Source: Amycolatopsis sp. NBC_01480
GTDB lineage: Bacteria; Actinomycetota; Actinomycetes; Mycobacteriales; Pseudonocardiaceae
Direction: 5' to 3'
Length of the DNA stretch: 64,000 bases
NCBI RefSeq assembly: GCF_036227205.1
Contig: NZ_CP109442.1
Coordinates: 3,782,001 to 3,846,000 of the forward strand
A program made the position numbers and the translations under genes. Of this stretch, positions 44,056-52,668 are shown in pieces (position 1 is the first letter of the stretch; each line of letters opens with the position of its first letter). Below the pieces are notes generated by a model, which did no database searches, had not been told where the DNA came from, and saw only the letters and a list, made by a program, of their open reading frames with translations.

Positions 44056-45033
44056 ATGCAGGTCAACGAGACTCTGTCGCAGTACAGCGACTGGTTGTAC
44101 ACCACCACGGTGGCGATCTACGTGCTCGCGCTGTGCTTCTCGCTGTTCGAGCAGGCCTTCGGGGCGAAGGGCCGTCGCGCCGCCGAGCGCAGCGCGCAGC
44201 GTTCGCTGGTCGGGGCCGGCGCGCCGGTGGTCGAGGACGCGGACGTCCCGGCCGAGCCGGAGGCGCCGCGCGAGATCGGCCGTCCCGAGCGGATCGGCCG
44301 CATGGGCGTTTCGCTGCTGGTGCTGGGCGCCCTGCTCCAGCTTTCGGCCATCGTGCTGCGCGGTTTCGCGGTGCACCGCGCGCCGTGGGGCAACATGTAC
44401 GAGTACGGCATGACGGTCACCTTCGTGACCGTGGTCGCCTGGCTCGTGGTGATCCGGAAGTTCCCGGTCCGCCACCTCACCGGCTTCCTGCTGCTGCCCG
44501 TCGTGATCCTGATGTTCATCAACGGCACGCTGCTGTACACCGTCGCCGCCCCGGTGGTGCCCGCGCTGCAGTCGTACTGGCTCTACATCCACGTTTCGGC
44601 CGCGATCATCGGCTCCGGCGTGTTCCTGGTGCCGGGCGTCGCGAGCGTGCTCTACCTGTTCCGCACCGCGAACGACAAGAACCCGCAGCGGTTCCCGAAG
44701 TTCGGGCCGAAGCTGCCGCCCGCCGACGTGCTCGACCGGATCGCCTACCGCGCGACGATCATCGCGTTCCCCGTGTTCACCTTCGGCGTGCTGTGCGGCG
44801 CGGTGTGGGCCGAGGCGGCGTGGGGCCGGTTCTGGGGCTGGGACCCGAAGGAGACGGTCGCCTTCATCGCCTGGGTGGTCTACGCGGCGTACCTGCACTC
44901 CCGCGCCACCGCGGGCTGGCGCGGGCAGCGCGCCGCGGTGATCAACGTGGTCGGCTTCGCCGTGACGATCTTCAACCTGTTCTTCATCAACCTGGTTACT
45001 GCCGGACTGCACTCCTACGCCGGGGTGAACTGA
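44056..45033 (+). CDS. ccsA: Cytochrome c synthase subunit CcsA (system II)
   Basis: 325 aa, about eight membrane segments. The heme-handling tryptophan-rich motif is WGRFWGWDPKETVAF, with conserved His in YIHVSAAI and LHSRATAGW. An Ala/Pro/Glu-rich cytoplasmic loop follows the first helix. ATG 44056 is 3 nt after resB. Confidence 0.95.
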   Translation: MQVNETLSQYSDWLYTTTVAIYVLALCFSLFEQAFGAKGRRAAERSAQRSLVGAGAPVVEDADVPAEPEAPREIGRPERIGRMGVSLLVLGALLQLSAIVLRGFAVHRAPWGNMYEYGMTVTFVTVVAWLVVIRKFPVRHLTGFLLLPVVILMFINGTLLYTVAAPVVPALQSYWLYIHVSAAIIGSGVFLVPGVASVLYLFRTANDKNPQRFPKFGPKLPPADVLDRIAYRATIIAFPVFTFGVLCGAVWAEAAWGRFWGWDPKETVAFIAWVVYAAYLHSRATAGWRGQRAAVINVVGFAVTIFNLFFINLVTAGLHSYAGVN

Positions 45034-45122
45034 GCGGGGGTCCGCGCGTTTCGCTGCGGTAGCGGCGACTAACGTCGACACTGGGGGCAGCAGCAGTCGG
45101 CGTACGCGGGAGGTTTTCAGCG

Positions 45123-46436
45123 GTGACCGGACCCAGTGAAGAGGCTGCCACCGGGCAGTCCGACCAGGCCCAGGAGCCCGCGGCCGAGCTGTTCTCCGAG
45201 GAACGCACAGACTCGACGCCGCACCCGAACTCGGACGCGTTCGAAGTGCAGCCCACGCAGGTCGTCGCCTCGCCCAACCCGAACTCGGGCCCGTACGCGA
45301 CGCCGCAGCCCACGGCGCAGCCGGGTTACCCGGCGGGCCAGTACGACCAGAACCTGCCGCCGCTCCAGCCACAGCAGCCGTACACGGGATATCCGCAGCA
45401 GCAGGCCGCTCCGCAGCAGCCTGGCCCCGGCGCTGGTCCGCAGCAGCCCGTCGGCCCTGGCCAGGCTGGTCCCGGCCTGCCGCAGCCGGGCGGGCGCCCG
45501 GGCCCGAACGGACCGGACGACCTGGCCACCGCCCACCTGGTCAAGCAGGCCAAGCGGACCCCGCAGTCGGGCTGGCGCAAGGCGCTGTACCTGGGCACCG
45601 GCAAGCTGGTGAACCCGGGGGAGAGCCCGGCCGACCGGCGTCGCCGGGAGCTGATCGCGCGGGTCAACCAGCCGCTGCGCGGGTGCTACAAGATCGCGAT
45701 GCTGAGCCTCAAGGGCGGCGTCGGCAAGACCACCACGACGACCACGCTGGGCTCGACGTTCGCCTCACTGCGCGGCGACCGCGTGGTGGCCGTGGACGCG
45801 AACCCGGACCGCGGCACGCTTTCGCAGAAGATCGCCATCGAGACCACCGCGACGGTGCGCCACCTGCTGCGCGACGCCGGGAAGATCACCCGCTACAGCG
45901 ACGTCCGCTCGTACACCTCGCAGGGCTCGAGCCGGCTGGAGATCCTGGCCAGCGAGCAGGACCCGGCCGTGTCGGAGGCCTTCTCGGAGGACGACTACCG
46001 GCGCACGGTGAACCTGCTGGAGCACTTCTACAACATCGTGCTCACCGACTGCGGCACCGGCCTGATGCACTCGGCGATGAAGGGTGTCCTGGACGCCGCG
46101 GACGCGCTCGTGGTCGTCTCGTCCGGCTCCGTCGACGGCGCCCGCAGCGCCTCGGCCACGCTCGACTGGCTCGAGGCCCACGGCTACGGCGACCTGGTGA
46201 AACGCTCCGTGGTGGTGATCAACTCGGTGCGCCCGAAGGGCAGCTCGGTCGACCTGGACAAGCTCTCGGCCCACTTCGGCGCGAAGGTCCGGGCCGTCTG
46301 CCGCGTGCCGTTCGACCCGCACCTGGAAGAGGGCGCGGAGATCGAGCTGGAACGCCTGGCCGCCGGCACCCGGCTCTCGCTGCTGGAACTGGCCGCCACC
46401 GTCGCGGACGGATTCGGCGGGCAGCAGTACCGCTGA
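45123..46436 (+). CDS. MinD/ParA-family ATPase with Pro/Gln-rich N-terminus
   Basis: 437 aa. Residues 1-130 are Pro/Gln/Gly-rich low complexity. The ATPase domain starts near residue 190: deviant Walker A LKGGVGKTTTTTTLGS (K197, K202), VVAVDANPDRGTL (Walker A'), YNIVLTDCGTGL (Walker B) and VVINSVRPKGS. Similar Pro-rich ParA-like proteins occur around type VII secretion genes and behind ccsA in mycobacteria (Rv0530). Its cargo is not known. GTG 45123 is preceded by GGGAGG (45108-45113). Confidence 0.85.
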   Translation: MTGPSEEAATGQSDQAQEPAAELFSEERTDSTPHPNSDAFEVQPTQVVASPNPNSGPYATPQPTAQPGYPAGQYDQNLPPLQPQQPYTGYPQQQAAPQQPGPGAGPQQPVGPGQAGPGLPQPGGRPGPNGPDDLATAHLVKQAKRTPQSGWRKALYLGTGKLVNPGESPADRRRRELIARVNQPLRGCYKIAMLSLKGGVGKTTTTTTLGSTFASLRGDRVVAVDANPDRGTLSQKIAIETTATVRHLLRDAGKITRYSDVRSYTSQGSSRLEILASEQDPAVSEAFSEDDYRRTVNLLEHFYNIVLTDCGTGLMHSAMKGVLDAADALVVVSSGSVDGARSASATLDWLEAHGYGDLVKRSVVVINSVRPKGSSVDLDKLSAHFGAKVRAVCRVPFDPHLEEGAEIELERLAAGTRLSLLELAATVADGFGGQQYR

Positions 46437-46517
46437 GCCGCCCAGCCTCGATTCCACGCACCGAACACCGCATTGGGGCGCTACGTGGGGTGAGCCGGGC
46501 TTGTCAACCGGCGGGGG

Positions 46518-46703
46518 TCAGGCGTCGTCCTCGTCAGTGGGGCGTTTGCGCTGCTGCTCACCGAGCTTGCGCAGGAAGTCCGGGTCGTCGTCCGGGGCGA
46601 GGGTGGGGCGGCGCTGGGGCACGCCGATGCGCTGCGCCCCGAAGGCCCGCCACAACAGAACGGCGATGGTGATCGCGCCCACCGCTGCGAGCAGAGGAAT
46701 CAT
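46518..46703 (-). CDS. Small single-TM protein
   Basis: 61 aa from the ATG at 46703. One membrane segment (MIPLLAAVGAITIAVLLWRAF), then a hydrophilic tail ending in acidic residues (TLAPDDDPDFLRKLGEQQ). Function unknown. In the same direction as, and downstream of, the BldC-like gene, but a large hairpin lies between them. Confidence 0.6.
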   Translation of the reverse strand: MIPLLAAVGAITIAVLLWRAFGAQRIGVPQRRPTLAPDDDPDFLRKLGEQQRKRPTDEDDA

Positions 46704-46784
46704 GCCCGGGTCCTTCCGTCGCAAGGCCTTGCCGGGCCCCAGGTTAGCCCGAATTCCGGAATCAGGGGTGAACCCGGGTACGAC

Positions 46785-46842
46785 GAAGGGTCGTGACCGG
46801 GAGAAGGTGCCGGAAGACACCGTCTGCCACTCACGACCCTTC
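46785..46842. terminator. Large hairpin downstream of the bldC-like gene
   Basis: Perfect 12-bp arms (GAAGGGTCGTGA at 46785-46796, complement at 46831-46842) with an inner GGTG/CACC pairing in the 34-nt loop, 14 nt beyond the bldC stop. Confidence 0.55.
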
Positions 46843-46855
46843 AGCCCGTGGTCGC

Positions 46856-47068
46856 TCAGACCTTGCGGGCGGGTTCGCTCGCGTCGGTGGTGAGCTCGGC
46901 CAGCAGCTCGTTCACCTCCGACTCACGGAACCTGCGGTGCCCGCCCGGGGTCCGGATCGAGCCGATCCGGCCCGCGGTGGCCCACCGGGTGACCGTTTTC
47001 GGGTCCACTCGGAACAGAGCGGCCACCTCACCGGGGGTGAGCAACCTTCCGCCCATCGTCGCGGTCAT
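46856..47068 (-). CDS. bldC: BldC-family MerR-like DNA-binding protein
   Basis: 70 aa. A single winged HTH: LLTPGEVAALFRVDPKTVTR, WATAGRIGSIRTPGGHRRF, RESEVNELLAEL. This is nearly the Streptomyces BldC sequence, a developmental regulator binding head-to-tail on direct repeats. AGGAGG precedes the ATG at 47068; TATAGC (47099-47094 on the minus strand) is a good -10. An upstream frame extension lacks homology. Confidence 0.92.
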   Translation of the reverse strand: MTATMGGRLLTPGEVAALFRVDPKTVTRWATAGRIGSIRTPGGHRRFRESEVNELLAELTTDASEPARKV

Positions 47069-47429
47069 TTTCCGCCTCCTTAACGACCTACTTGCTATAC
47101 CGGAGGCATCGGGCCTTTCGCCCGTCGCGCCGGGTAAGCCAACACGGCAATCGTGGCACTTCACCCGTCGGGTACTCGAACGGTTGTCCACGAGTAAAGA
47201 GCCCTTAAAGTGCAAAAGGGACATAACCTCGGACCTCGTTCGGCGACTCGTGAATCTTTCACCTTGACTCTGACCTGCGCTTTTGCATCTCGCTCCCGGC
47301 GTGAAAGGGTAAAGCCGGACCAAAGGCGCCGCGGCCGCGTGGCCGGCTGGCGCCCTGGCTGTGACGCACGAGACACCGGCGGCTTTACCGCGGCCGCAGG
47401 CCGGGCGGGCGGCGCAGCATAATGAGCCG
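47069..47429. other. Intergenic region between bldC and lrp
   Basis: 361 nt, comparatively AT-rich between 47150 and 47320. It holds the bldC -10 (47094-47099, minus) and the lrp -10 (47418-47423, plus). A small CCCTT/AAGGG hairpin lies at about 47203-47221, and a TGCAAAAG/CTTTTGCA pair is spread over 47209-47287. No gene supported. Confidence 0.5.
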
Positions 47430-47903
47430 GTGGATCAGCTGGACCGAAAGATCATCGCGGCGTTGCGGGTCAACGGCCGGGCCACCTACGCCGACCTGGG
47501 CCGATCCGTGGGGCTGTCCGCGTCGTCGGTGCACGAGCGCGTCGGCAAGCTGGAGGCGGCGGGGGTGATCACCGGCTACCACGCCACGGTCGACCCGAGC
47601 ACCGTCGGCCTCGGCGTCAGCGCGCTGGTGGGCATCCATCCCACCGACACCGCCACGGACGAGGACGTGGCCGCCGCGCTCGGCGAGCTGGCCGAGGTGG
47701 AGAGCTGTTACGCCGTGGCCGGGGACGAGGCGTTTGTGGTCAAGGTGCGGGTGCCGACGGTGGACGAGCTGGAGCACACGCTCGGCCGGCTGCGCCGCAT
47801 TCCCGGGGTCGGGCGCACCAACACCACCGTGGTGCTTTCGACCCGTTTCGAGAGCCGCCCGAACAACGCGGGCCTGGACGAGGACGGCGCGCCAGGGGCG
47901 TAG
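47430..47903 (+). CDS. Lrp/AsnC family transcriptional regulator
   Basis: 157 aa from GTG 47430. HTH: LDRKIIAALRVNGRATYADL, GLSASSVHERVGKLEAAGVI; then the effector RAM domain (VESCYAVAGDEAFVVKVRV). CATAAT (47418-47423) lies 6 nt before GTG 47430, so I choose this start over GTG 47361. Probable amino-acid-responsive regulator; a link to the cysteine-synthase-like gene 0.8 kb downstream is possible. Confidence 0.88.
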   Translation: MDQLDRKIIAALRVNGRATYADLGRSVGLSASSVHERVGKLEAAGVITGYHATVDPSTVGLGVSALVGIHPTDTATDEDVAAALGELAEVESCYAVAGDEAFVVKVRVPTVDELEHTLGRLRRIPGVGRTNTTVVLSTRFESRPNNAGLDEDGAPGA

Positions 47904-47914
47904 CCTGCCTTGAT

Positions 47915-48250
47915 GTGAGCGAAATGCAGGAACGCGCTGATCATCTGCCTCGTGACCTGACGATCTACATCGTCGCGCGCTTCGCGCTGGTGGCCGTTGT
48001 GGCCTGGGTGTTGTCGCTGGTCGGGGTGCCGCTGCTGGTCGCACTGCTGATCGGGCTCGTCGTGGGCCTGCCGGTCGGGCTGCTGGTCTTCCGCTCGCTG
48101 AACGCGCGCGTGACCGCCGGGCTGGCCAAGCGCAACGAGTCCCGCGCCCGCGCCCGCGCCGCCCTGCGCGCGCAGCTGCGCGGTGACACCGGCGTTGACA
48201 ACATCAGCGCCGACAACATCGGCATCGAGTCCGATCACCGGACCGCATGA
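47915..48250 (+). CDS. DUF4229 membrane protein
   Basis: 111 aa, two membrane segments (residues 19-37 and 42-60) and a basic helical tail ([18 protein letters not shown]). The pattern [20 protein letters not shown] with [10 protein letters not shown] is typical of DUF4229. TAGCCT at 47901-47906 lies 8 nt before GTG 47915. The stop overlaps the next ATG (ATGA), coupling it to the PLP enzyme. Confidence 0.8.
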   Translation: MSEMQERADHLPRDLTIYIVARFALVAVVAWVLSLVGVPLLVALLIGLVVGLPVGLLVFRSLNARVTAGLAKRNESRARARAALRAQLRGDTGVDNISADNIGIESDHRTA

Positions 48251-49323
48251 GCAAGCTCCACAGCCGCGCTTGGGTGCGTGAGGCCGTCCGGATCATCGAG
48301 GCCGACGCGAACCGCAGCGCCGATACCCACCTGCACGTTTTCCCGCTGCCCCCGGAATGGGGCGTGGACCTCTACCTCAAGGACGAGTCCGTCCACCCGA
48401 CCGGCTCGCTCAAGCACCGGCTGGCCCGCTCGTTGCTGCTGTACGGGCTGGTGAACGGCCAGATCGGCCAGAACACCGTGCTGATCGAGGCGTCCAGCGG
48501 CTCGACCGCGGTCTCGGAGGCGTACTTCGCCCGGATGCTCGGCCTGCGGTTCGTGACCGTGGTGCCGCGGCGGACGAGTAAGGAGAAGATCGCCCTCATC
48601 GAGTTCTACGGCGGCGAGTGCCACTACGTCGACCGCGCGCCGGACATGTACTCCGAGGCCGAGCGCCTGGCCGCCGAGTGCGGCGGGCACTACCTCGACC
48701 AGTTCACCTACGCCGAGCGCGCGACGGACTGGCGCGGCAACAACAACATCGCCGAATCGGTGTACGCGCAGATGCGGGCCGAGCGGCACCCGGTGCCGAG
48801 CTGGATCGTGGTCGGCGCGGGCACCGGCGGCACGAGCGCGACCTTCGGCCGGTACGTGCGCTACAAGCGGCACACCACCAAGATCGGCGTGGTGGACCCG
48901 GAGAACTCGTCGTTCTTCGGCGCCTGGGAGACCGGCGCGCTGGACTACGCGACGGGCATGCCGTCACGGATCGAGGGCATCGGGCGGCCGCGGGTCGAGC
49001 CGTCGTTCGTGCCCGGCGTGATCGACGAGATGTTCCAGGTCCCCGACGCGGGCTCGCTGGCCGCGATCCGGCTGCTGCGCGACCACACCGGCCACTGGGC
49101 AGGCGGCTCGACCGGGACCAACCTGTACGGCGCGTTCGTGCTCATCTCGCGCATGATCGCCGAGGGCCAGGCCGGCTCGGTCGTCACACTCCTGTGCGAC
49201 GGCGGCGAGCGCTACGCCAACACCTACTACTCCGACGAATGGCTCGCCGAGCAGGACATCGACATCACGCCGTACCGCGCGAAGTTCGACGAGTTCCTGC
49301 TCAGCGGCAAGTTCGAAGGCTAA
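48247..49323 (+). CDS. PLP-dependent cysteine synthase family protein (Cds1-like)
   Basis: 358 aa, fold-type II PLP enzyme. Lys56 in [15 protein letters not shown] binds [22 protein letters not shown] binds substrate; [14 protein letters not shown] binds the PLP phosphate. The sequence type ([16 protein letters not shown]) is that of the mycobacterial Cds1 cysteine desulfhydrase group rather than CysK/CysM, so it may release H2S from cysteine. The annotation as a desulfhydrase is an inference. The stop overlaps convergent menA by 4 nt. Confidence 0.85.
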   Translation: MSKLHSRAWVREAVRIIEADANRSADTHLHVFPLPPEWGVDLYLKDESVHPTGSLKHRLARSLLLYGLVNGQIGQNTVLIEASSGSTAVSEAYFARMLGLRFVTVVPRRTSKEKIALIEFYGGECHYVDRAPDMYSEAERLAAECGGHYLDQFTYAERATDWRGNNNIAESVYAQMRAERHPVPSWIVVGAGTGGTSATFGRYVRYKRHTTKIGVVDPENSSFFGAWETGALDYATGMPSRIEGIGRPRVEPSFVPGVIDEMFQVPDAGSLAAIRLLRDHTGHWAGGSTGTNLYGAFVLISRMIAEGQAGSVVTLLCDGGERYANTYYSDEWLAEQDIDITPYRAKFDEFLLSGKFEG

Positions 49324-50189
49324 AAGCTCAGCGCGACGGCGCTCAGCACGGCCCACGCGAGCATCGCCAGCCCGGTGTCGCGCAGGGCTGGGATGAGGGC
49401 GCGGCCGTGCTGCCCGCCGCCGACGGCCTTGACCGACTTGAGCAGCATCGGCGCGGTGATCAGCGTGATCAGCACCAGCGGGTGCCAGATCCCGAGCAGC
49501 ACGCTGACCACGTACGGCACGGCCACCAGCGTCAGGTACATCCGGCGGGTGCCCTGGTCGCCGAGGCGGGTGGCGAGGGTGCGCTTGCCCGACTCGAGGT
49601 CGGTGGGGATGTCACGCAGGTTGTTGGCCGTGAGCACGCCCATGGAGAAGCAGCCGACGGCGACGGCGCAGCCCAGCGCGGCCCAGCTGACGCGACCGGC
49701 CTGCACGTACGCGGTGCCCAGCACCGCCGCGAGGCCGAAGAAGACGAAGACCGCGATCTCGCCGAAACCGTAGTAGCCGTAAGGCTTTTTGCCGCCCGTG
49801 TAGAACCAGGCGCCGAGGATGCAGAGCGCGCCCATCACGAGCAGCCACCAGTGACCCGTGAGCACGACCAGCGCCAGGCCCAGTACGCCGGCCAGACCGA
49901 GGCAGCCCAGGGCGGCCCGGAGCACGGCCTTCGGCGCCGCGGTGCCGGACCCGACCAGCCGCAGCGGGCCGACGCGGTTCTCGTCGGTGCCGCGGACGCC
50001 GTCGGAGTAGTCGTTGGCGAAGTTCACGCCGATGATCAAGGACAGCGCGACGAACAGGGCGAGCAGCGAGCGCCACCACGAGAACGCGTCCAGCGCGATC
50101 GCGGCCCCCACGCCGGCGACCACCGGGGCGATCGCGTTGGGCAGCGTCCGCGGGCGGGCGCCTTCGATCCATTCACTCACTGTCGCCAT
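49320..50189 (-). CDS. menA: 1,4-dihydroxy-2-naphthoate polyprenyltransferase
   Basis: 289 aa, UbiA fold with about eight membrane segments. First Asp motif [15 protein letters not shown] (NDxxD), second [18 protein letters not shown]. Attaches the polyprenyl tail in menaquinone synthesis at the membrane. The ATG at 50189 gives the standard N-terminus ([17 protein letters not shown]). A structured intergenic element lies upstream. Confidence 0.95.
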   Translation of the reverse strand: MATVSEWIEGARPRTLPNAIAPVVAGVGAAIALDAFSWWRSLLALFVALSLIIGVNFANDYSDGVRGTDENRVGPLRLVGSGTAAPKAVLRAALGCLGLAGVLGLALVVLTGHWWLLVMGALCILGAWFYTGGKKPYGYYGFGEIAVFVFFGLAAVLGTAYVQAGRVSWAALGCAVAVGCFSMGVLTANNLRDIPTDLESGKRTLATRLGDQGTRRMYLTLVAVPYVVSVLLGIWHPLVLITLITAPMLLKSVKAVGGGQHGRALIPALRDTGLAMLAWAVLSAVALSF

Positions 50190-50241
50190 GAGAGTTATTC
50201 AACTCCATGGGGTTTTTCAGCCGGTCAATACTGTGCTGGTC

Positions 50242-50333
50242 GTTACTGATCCGACTACAGCTACGGCGGATAGGGTTCCGGCGAGCAGGTCGGCTGCGGC
50301 CCGTGTCCGCCTACTTCCGGTCGGATCAGTAAC
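50242..50333. repeat. Long dyad between menA and menE
   Basis: Perfect 14-bp inverted repeat GTTACTGATCCGAC (50242-50255) / GTCGGATCAGTAAC (50320-50333), 64 nt apart, with a nested GGCGGA/TCCGCC pair (50265-50270 / 50306-50311). The RNA of either strand would fold into a long interrupted stem. The small minus-strand ORF stop codon lies in the right arm. Could be a terminator/leader structure or the remnant of a mobile element. Confidence 0.6.
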
Positions 50334-50457
50334 CTGGGCCGACCTGCCAGGTGAGGGTCCCGCTCTGGGGCTCCTCCGCCGCCGCGGCCCCGGCGGCGAC
50401 CACCAGGCCCAGCACAACACCGACGGTGGCGACAACCGCTTTCGTCCATCTCGTCAT
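50326..50457 (-). CDS. Candidate small exported peptide (43 aa)
   Basis: ATG (minus) at 50457. MTRWTKAVVATVGVVLGLVV then AAGAAAAEEPQSG and TLTWQVGPGY: basic start, hydrophobic core, AxA-like cleavage region and a short hydrophilic mature part, i.e. a textbook signal peptide with a 15-20-residue product. No strong ribosome site. It lies between menE and menA on the same strand. Unknown family. Confidence 0.45.
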   Translation of the reverse strand: MTRWTKAVVATVGVVLGLVVAAGAAAAEEPQSGTLTWQVGPGY

Positions 50458-50509
50458 GCCCGTCAGCCAAACGCGAATACCGGCGCGCTGTCAACGATTC
50501 ACCGGGATT

Positions 50510-51652
50510 TCAGGTCGCGAGCAGGGCCCTGACGGCGCCGCGGTCGATTTTGCCGGGCCCGCGCAGGGGCAGCTCCGCGGCGAACTCCAGGCGTTTCGGC
50601 GTCGCGGCCGGGCCCAGCTCGGCCCGGACGGCCGCGCGCAGGCCGGAGCTGTCGGCCACGCCTTCGGTGACGACCAGCGCGACCACCGCCTCGCCCCACT
50701 CCGGATCCGGGAGGCCGACGACGCACGCGTCGCGTACCCCGGGCTGGCCGCCGAGCACCCGTTCGACCGCCGCGGCCGACACCTTCACGCCGCCGGTGTT
50801 GATCACGTCGTCCGCGCGGCCCAGCACCTCGACCCGGCCGTCGGCGTGGATCCGGCCACGGTCGGAGGTGCGGAACCAGCCGTCGGCGAACGACTCGGCG
50901 GTCAGCTCCGGCGCGAGCCGGTAGCCGTGGGCCAGCACTTCGCCGGAGATGCGGATGCGGTCGTCGGCGTCGAGTTGCACGTGGACGCCGTCGAGGGGGA
51001 CGCCGTCGTAAACGCAGCCGCTGGCCGTCTCGCTCATGCCGTACGCGGGCATGATCCGTACGCCCGCTTCAGCCGCGCGCGTACGCAGCTTCGGCGACGT
51101 CGCGGCCGCGCCCAGCACGATGGCGTCGAAGGCGCGCGCGGCTTCGAGACCGGCCCCGCCGTCGTCGAGCAGCCGGACGAGCTGAGTCGGAACCAGCGCG
51201 GTGTACGTCGGGCCTGACGCGGCGAGCACCGGGGCGGCGGCCGCGGCGAAGTCGTCCGGGCGGAAGCCGTCGCCGACGAGGTACGCCGGTCGTGTGCCCG
51301 CCAGCCGCGCGCGGACCAGCACCTGCAGGCCACCGATGTAGTGCGCGGGCGTCGCCAGCAGCCAGTGGCCAGGGCCGCCGAGCCGGTCGTGCGTCGCGCG
51401 CGCCGAAGCAGTCAGCGCGGACGGCGAGAGCAGCACGCCCTTCGGCGCCCCGGTGGACCCGGATGTGGCGATCACCACCGCCGTCCCCGGCTCGGCCGGC
51501 GTGTCGGGGGCCATCCCCGCCAGCAGCGCGGGCGCCGACGGGTCGGCGGCGTTCAGCGGCAGCACCGCCTCGCCGCCGTCCAGCGCCGACGCCACCGCGG
51601 CGTCCAGCGCGGCGACCGCGTCCGCGCTCCCGTCGAGCCACACCACACGCAC
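50510..51652 (-). CDS. menE: o-Succinylbenzoate-CoA ligase
   Basis: 380 aa, a short ANL-family ligase as is usual for actinobacterial MenE. VVIATSGSTGAPKGVLLSP (A3), PAYGMSETASGCVYDG (A5), DGWFRTSDRGRI (A7), RADDVINTGGVKVSAAAVE (A8) and PGKIDRGAVRALL (A10 Lys). Activates o-succinylbenzoate for MenB. GTG at 51652. A 46-nt palindrome separates it from menB, so it may have its own promoter. Confidence 0.92.
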   Translation of the reverse strand: MRVVWLDGSADAVAALDAAVASALDGGEAVLPLNAADPSAPALLAGMAPDTPAEPGTAVVIATSGSTGAPKGVLLSPSALTASARATHDRLGGPGHWLLATPAHYIGGLQVLVRARLAGTRPAYLVGDGFRPDDFAAAAAPVLAASGPTYTALVPTQLVRLLDDGGAGLEAARAFDAIVLGAAATSPKLRTRAAEAGVRIMPAYGMSETASGCVYDGVPLDGVHVQLDADDRIRISGEVLAHGYRLAPELTAESFADGWFRTSDRGRIHADGRVEVLGRADDVINTGGVKVSAAAVERVLGGQPGVRDACVVGLPDPEWGEAVVALVVTEGVADSSGLRAAVRAELGPAATPKRLEFAAELPLRGPGKIDRGAVRALLAT

Positions 51653-51676
51653 GAGCGAACCTCCAGCAGGTCAGGA

Positions 51677-51722
51677 CTCGTGAGTGTTTGTGACGGTTAG
51701 AACCGGCATAAACACTCACGAG
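51677..51722. repeat. 46-nt palindrome, copy 6
   Basis: Same family as the element at 1867, AG centre. It lies 3 nt beyond the menB stop codon (minus strand), i.e. at the 3' end of menB. Confidence 0.8.
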
Positions 51723-51725
51723 GGG

Positions 51726-52649
51726 TCAGTAGTAGTACGGGTAGGCGGCCCAGTCCGGGTCCCGCTTCTCCAGGAACGCGTCGCGGCCCTCCACGGCCTC
51801 GTCCTGCATGTACGCCAGACGGGTGGTTTCGCCGGCGAAGAGCTGCTGGCCGACCAGGCCGTCGTCGATCGCGTTGAAGGCGTACTTCAGCATCCGCTGC
51901 GCGGTCGGCGACTTGCCGAGGATCGCCCAGCCCCACTCCAGCGCCTCGGCCTCCAGCTCGGCGTGCGGGACCACGGCGTTCACCGCGCCCATCGCGTGCA
52001 TCTGCTCGGCGGTGTAGTCGCGGCCCAGGAAGAAGATCTCGCGGGCGAACTTCTGCCCTACCTGCCGCGCGAGGTAGGCGGAGCCGAAACCGCCGTCGAA
52101 CGAGCCGACGTCGGCATCGGTCTGCTTGAACCGGGCGTGCTCGGCCGAGGCCAGGGTGAGATCGCACACCACGTGCAGCGAGTGCCCGCCGCCCGCGGCC
52201 CAGCCCGGCACCACCGCGAGCACCGGTTTCGGCATGAACCGGATCAGGCGCTGGACCTCGAGGATGTGCAGCCGGCCGGCTCGCGCCGGGTCCACCGTGT
52301 CAGAGGTCTCCCCGCTCGCGTACTGATACCCGGACCTTCCGCGAATACGCTGGTCACCGCCGGAACAGAAGGCCCACCCCCCGTCCTTCGGCGACGGGCC
52401 GTTCCCGGTGAGCAGCACACAGCCGACGTCGGAGCTCATCCGCGCGTGGTCAAGGGCGCGGTAGAGCTCGTCGACGGTGTGCGGCCGGAAGGCGTTGCGG
52501 ACCTCGGGCCGGTCGAACGCGACTCGGACCACCCGTTTGCCGGAGCGGCTTTCGGTGGAGCGGTGGTAGGTGATGTCGGTGAAGTCGAAACCTTCGACCT
52601 CGGTCCACGCGGCCGGATCGAACAGCTCGGAAACTCGGGCGTCATCCAC
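51726..52649 (-). CDS. menB: 1,4-dihydroxy-2-naphthoyl-CoA synthase
   Basis: 307 aa, crotonase fold. FDRPEVRNAFRPHTVDEL, AFCSGGDQRIRGRSGY, PGWAAGGGHSLHVVCDL, DADVGSFDGGFGS and a C-terminal WAAYPYYY are MenB signatures. Ring-closing Dieckmann step of menaquinone synthesis. TATTCT (minus, 52662-52657) lies 7 nt before the GTG at 52649, so the mRNA is probably leaderless. Confidence 0.95.
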   Translation of the reverse strand: MDDARVSELFDPAAWTEVEGFDFTDITYHRSTESRSGKRVVRVAFDRPEVRNAFRPHTVDELYRALDHARMSSDVGCVLLTGNGPSPKDGGWAFCSGGDQRIRGRSGYQYASGETSDTVDPARAGRLHILEVQRLIRFMPKPVLAVVPGWAAGGGHSLHVVCDLTLASAEHARFKQTDADVGSFDGGFGSAYLARQVGQKFAREIFFLGRDYTAEQMHAMGAVNAVVPHAELEAEALEWGWAILGKSPTAQRMLKYAFNAIDDGLVGQQLFAGETTRLAYMQDEAVEGRDAFLEKRDPDWAAYPYYY

Positions 52650-52655
52650 GTTTGG

Positions 52656-52662
52656 GAGAATA
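52656..52662. promoter_or_regulatory. Shared -10 region of divergent menB and menD promoters
   Basis: GAGAATA on the plus strand. Read minus it gives TATTCT (52662-52657), 7 nt from the menB start; read plus it gives GAGAAT (52656-52661), 7 nt from GTG 52669 of the small ORF leading into menD. Two leaderless transcripts would then start from opposite strands of one AT-rich patch. Confidence 0.5.
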
Positions 52663-52668
52663 GGACCT

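Noticed and set aside
50242..50333. Miniature transposable element
   Set aside because: Terminal inverted repeats are present, but there is no target-site duplication at the ends and no second copy in the window; kept only as a structured dyad.
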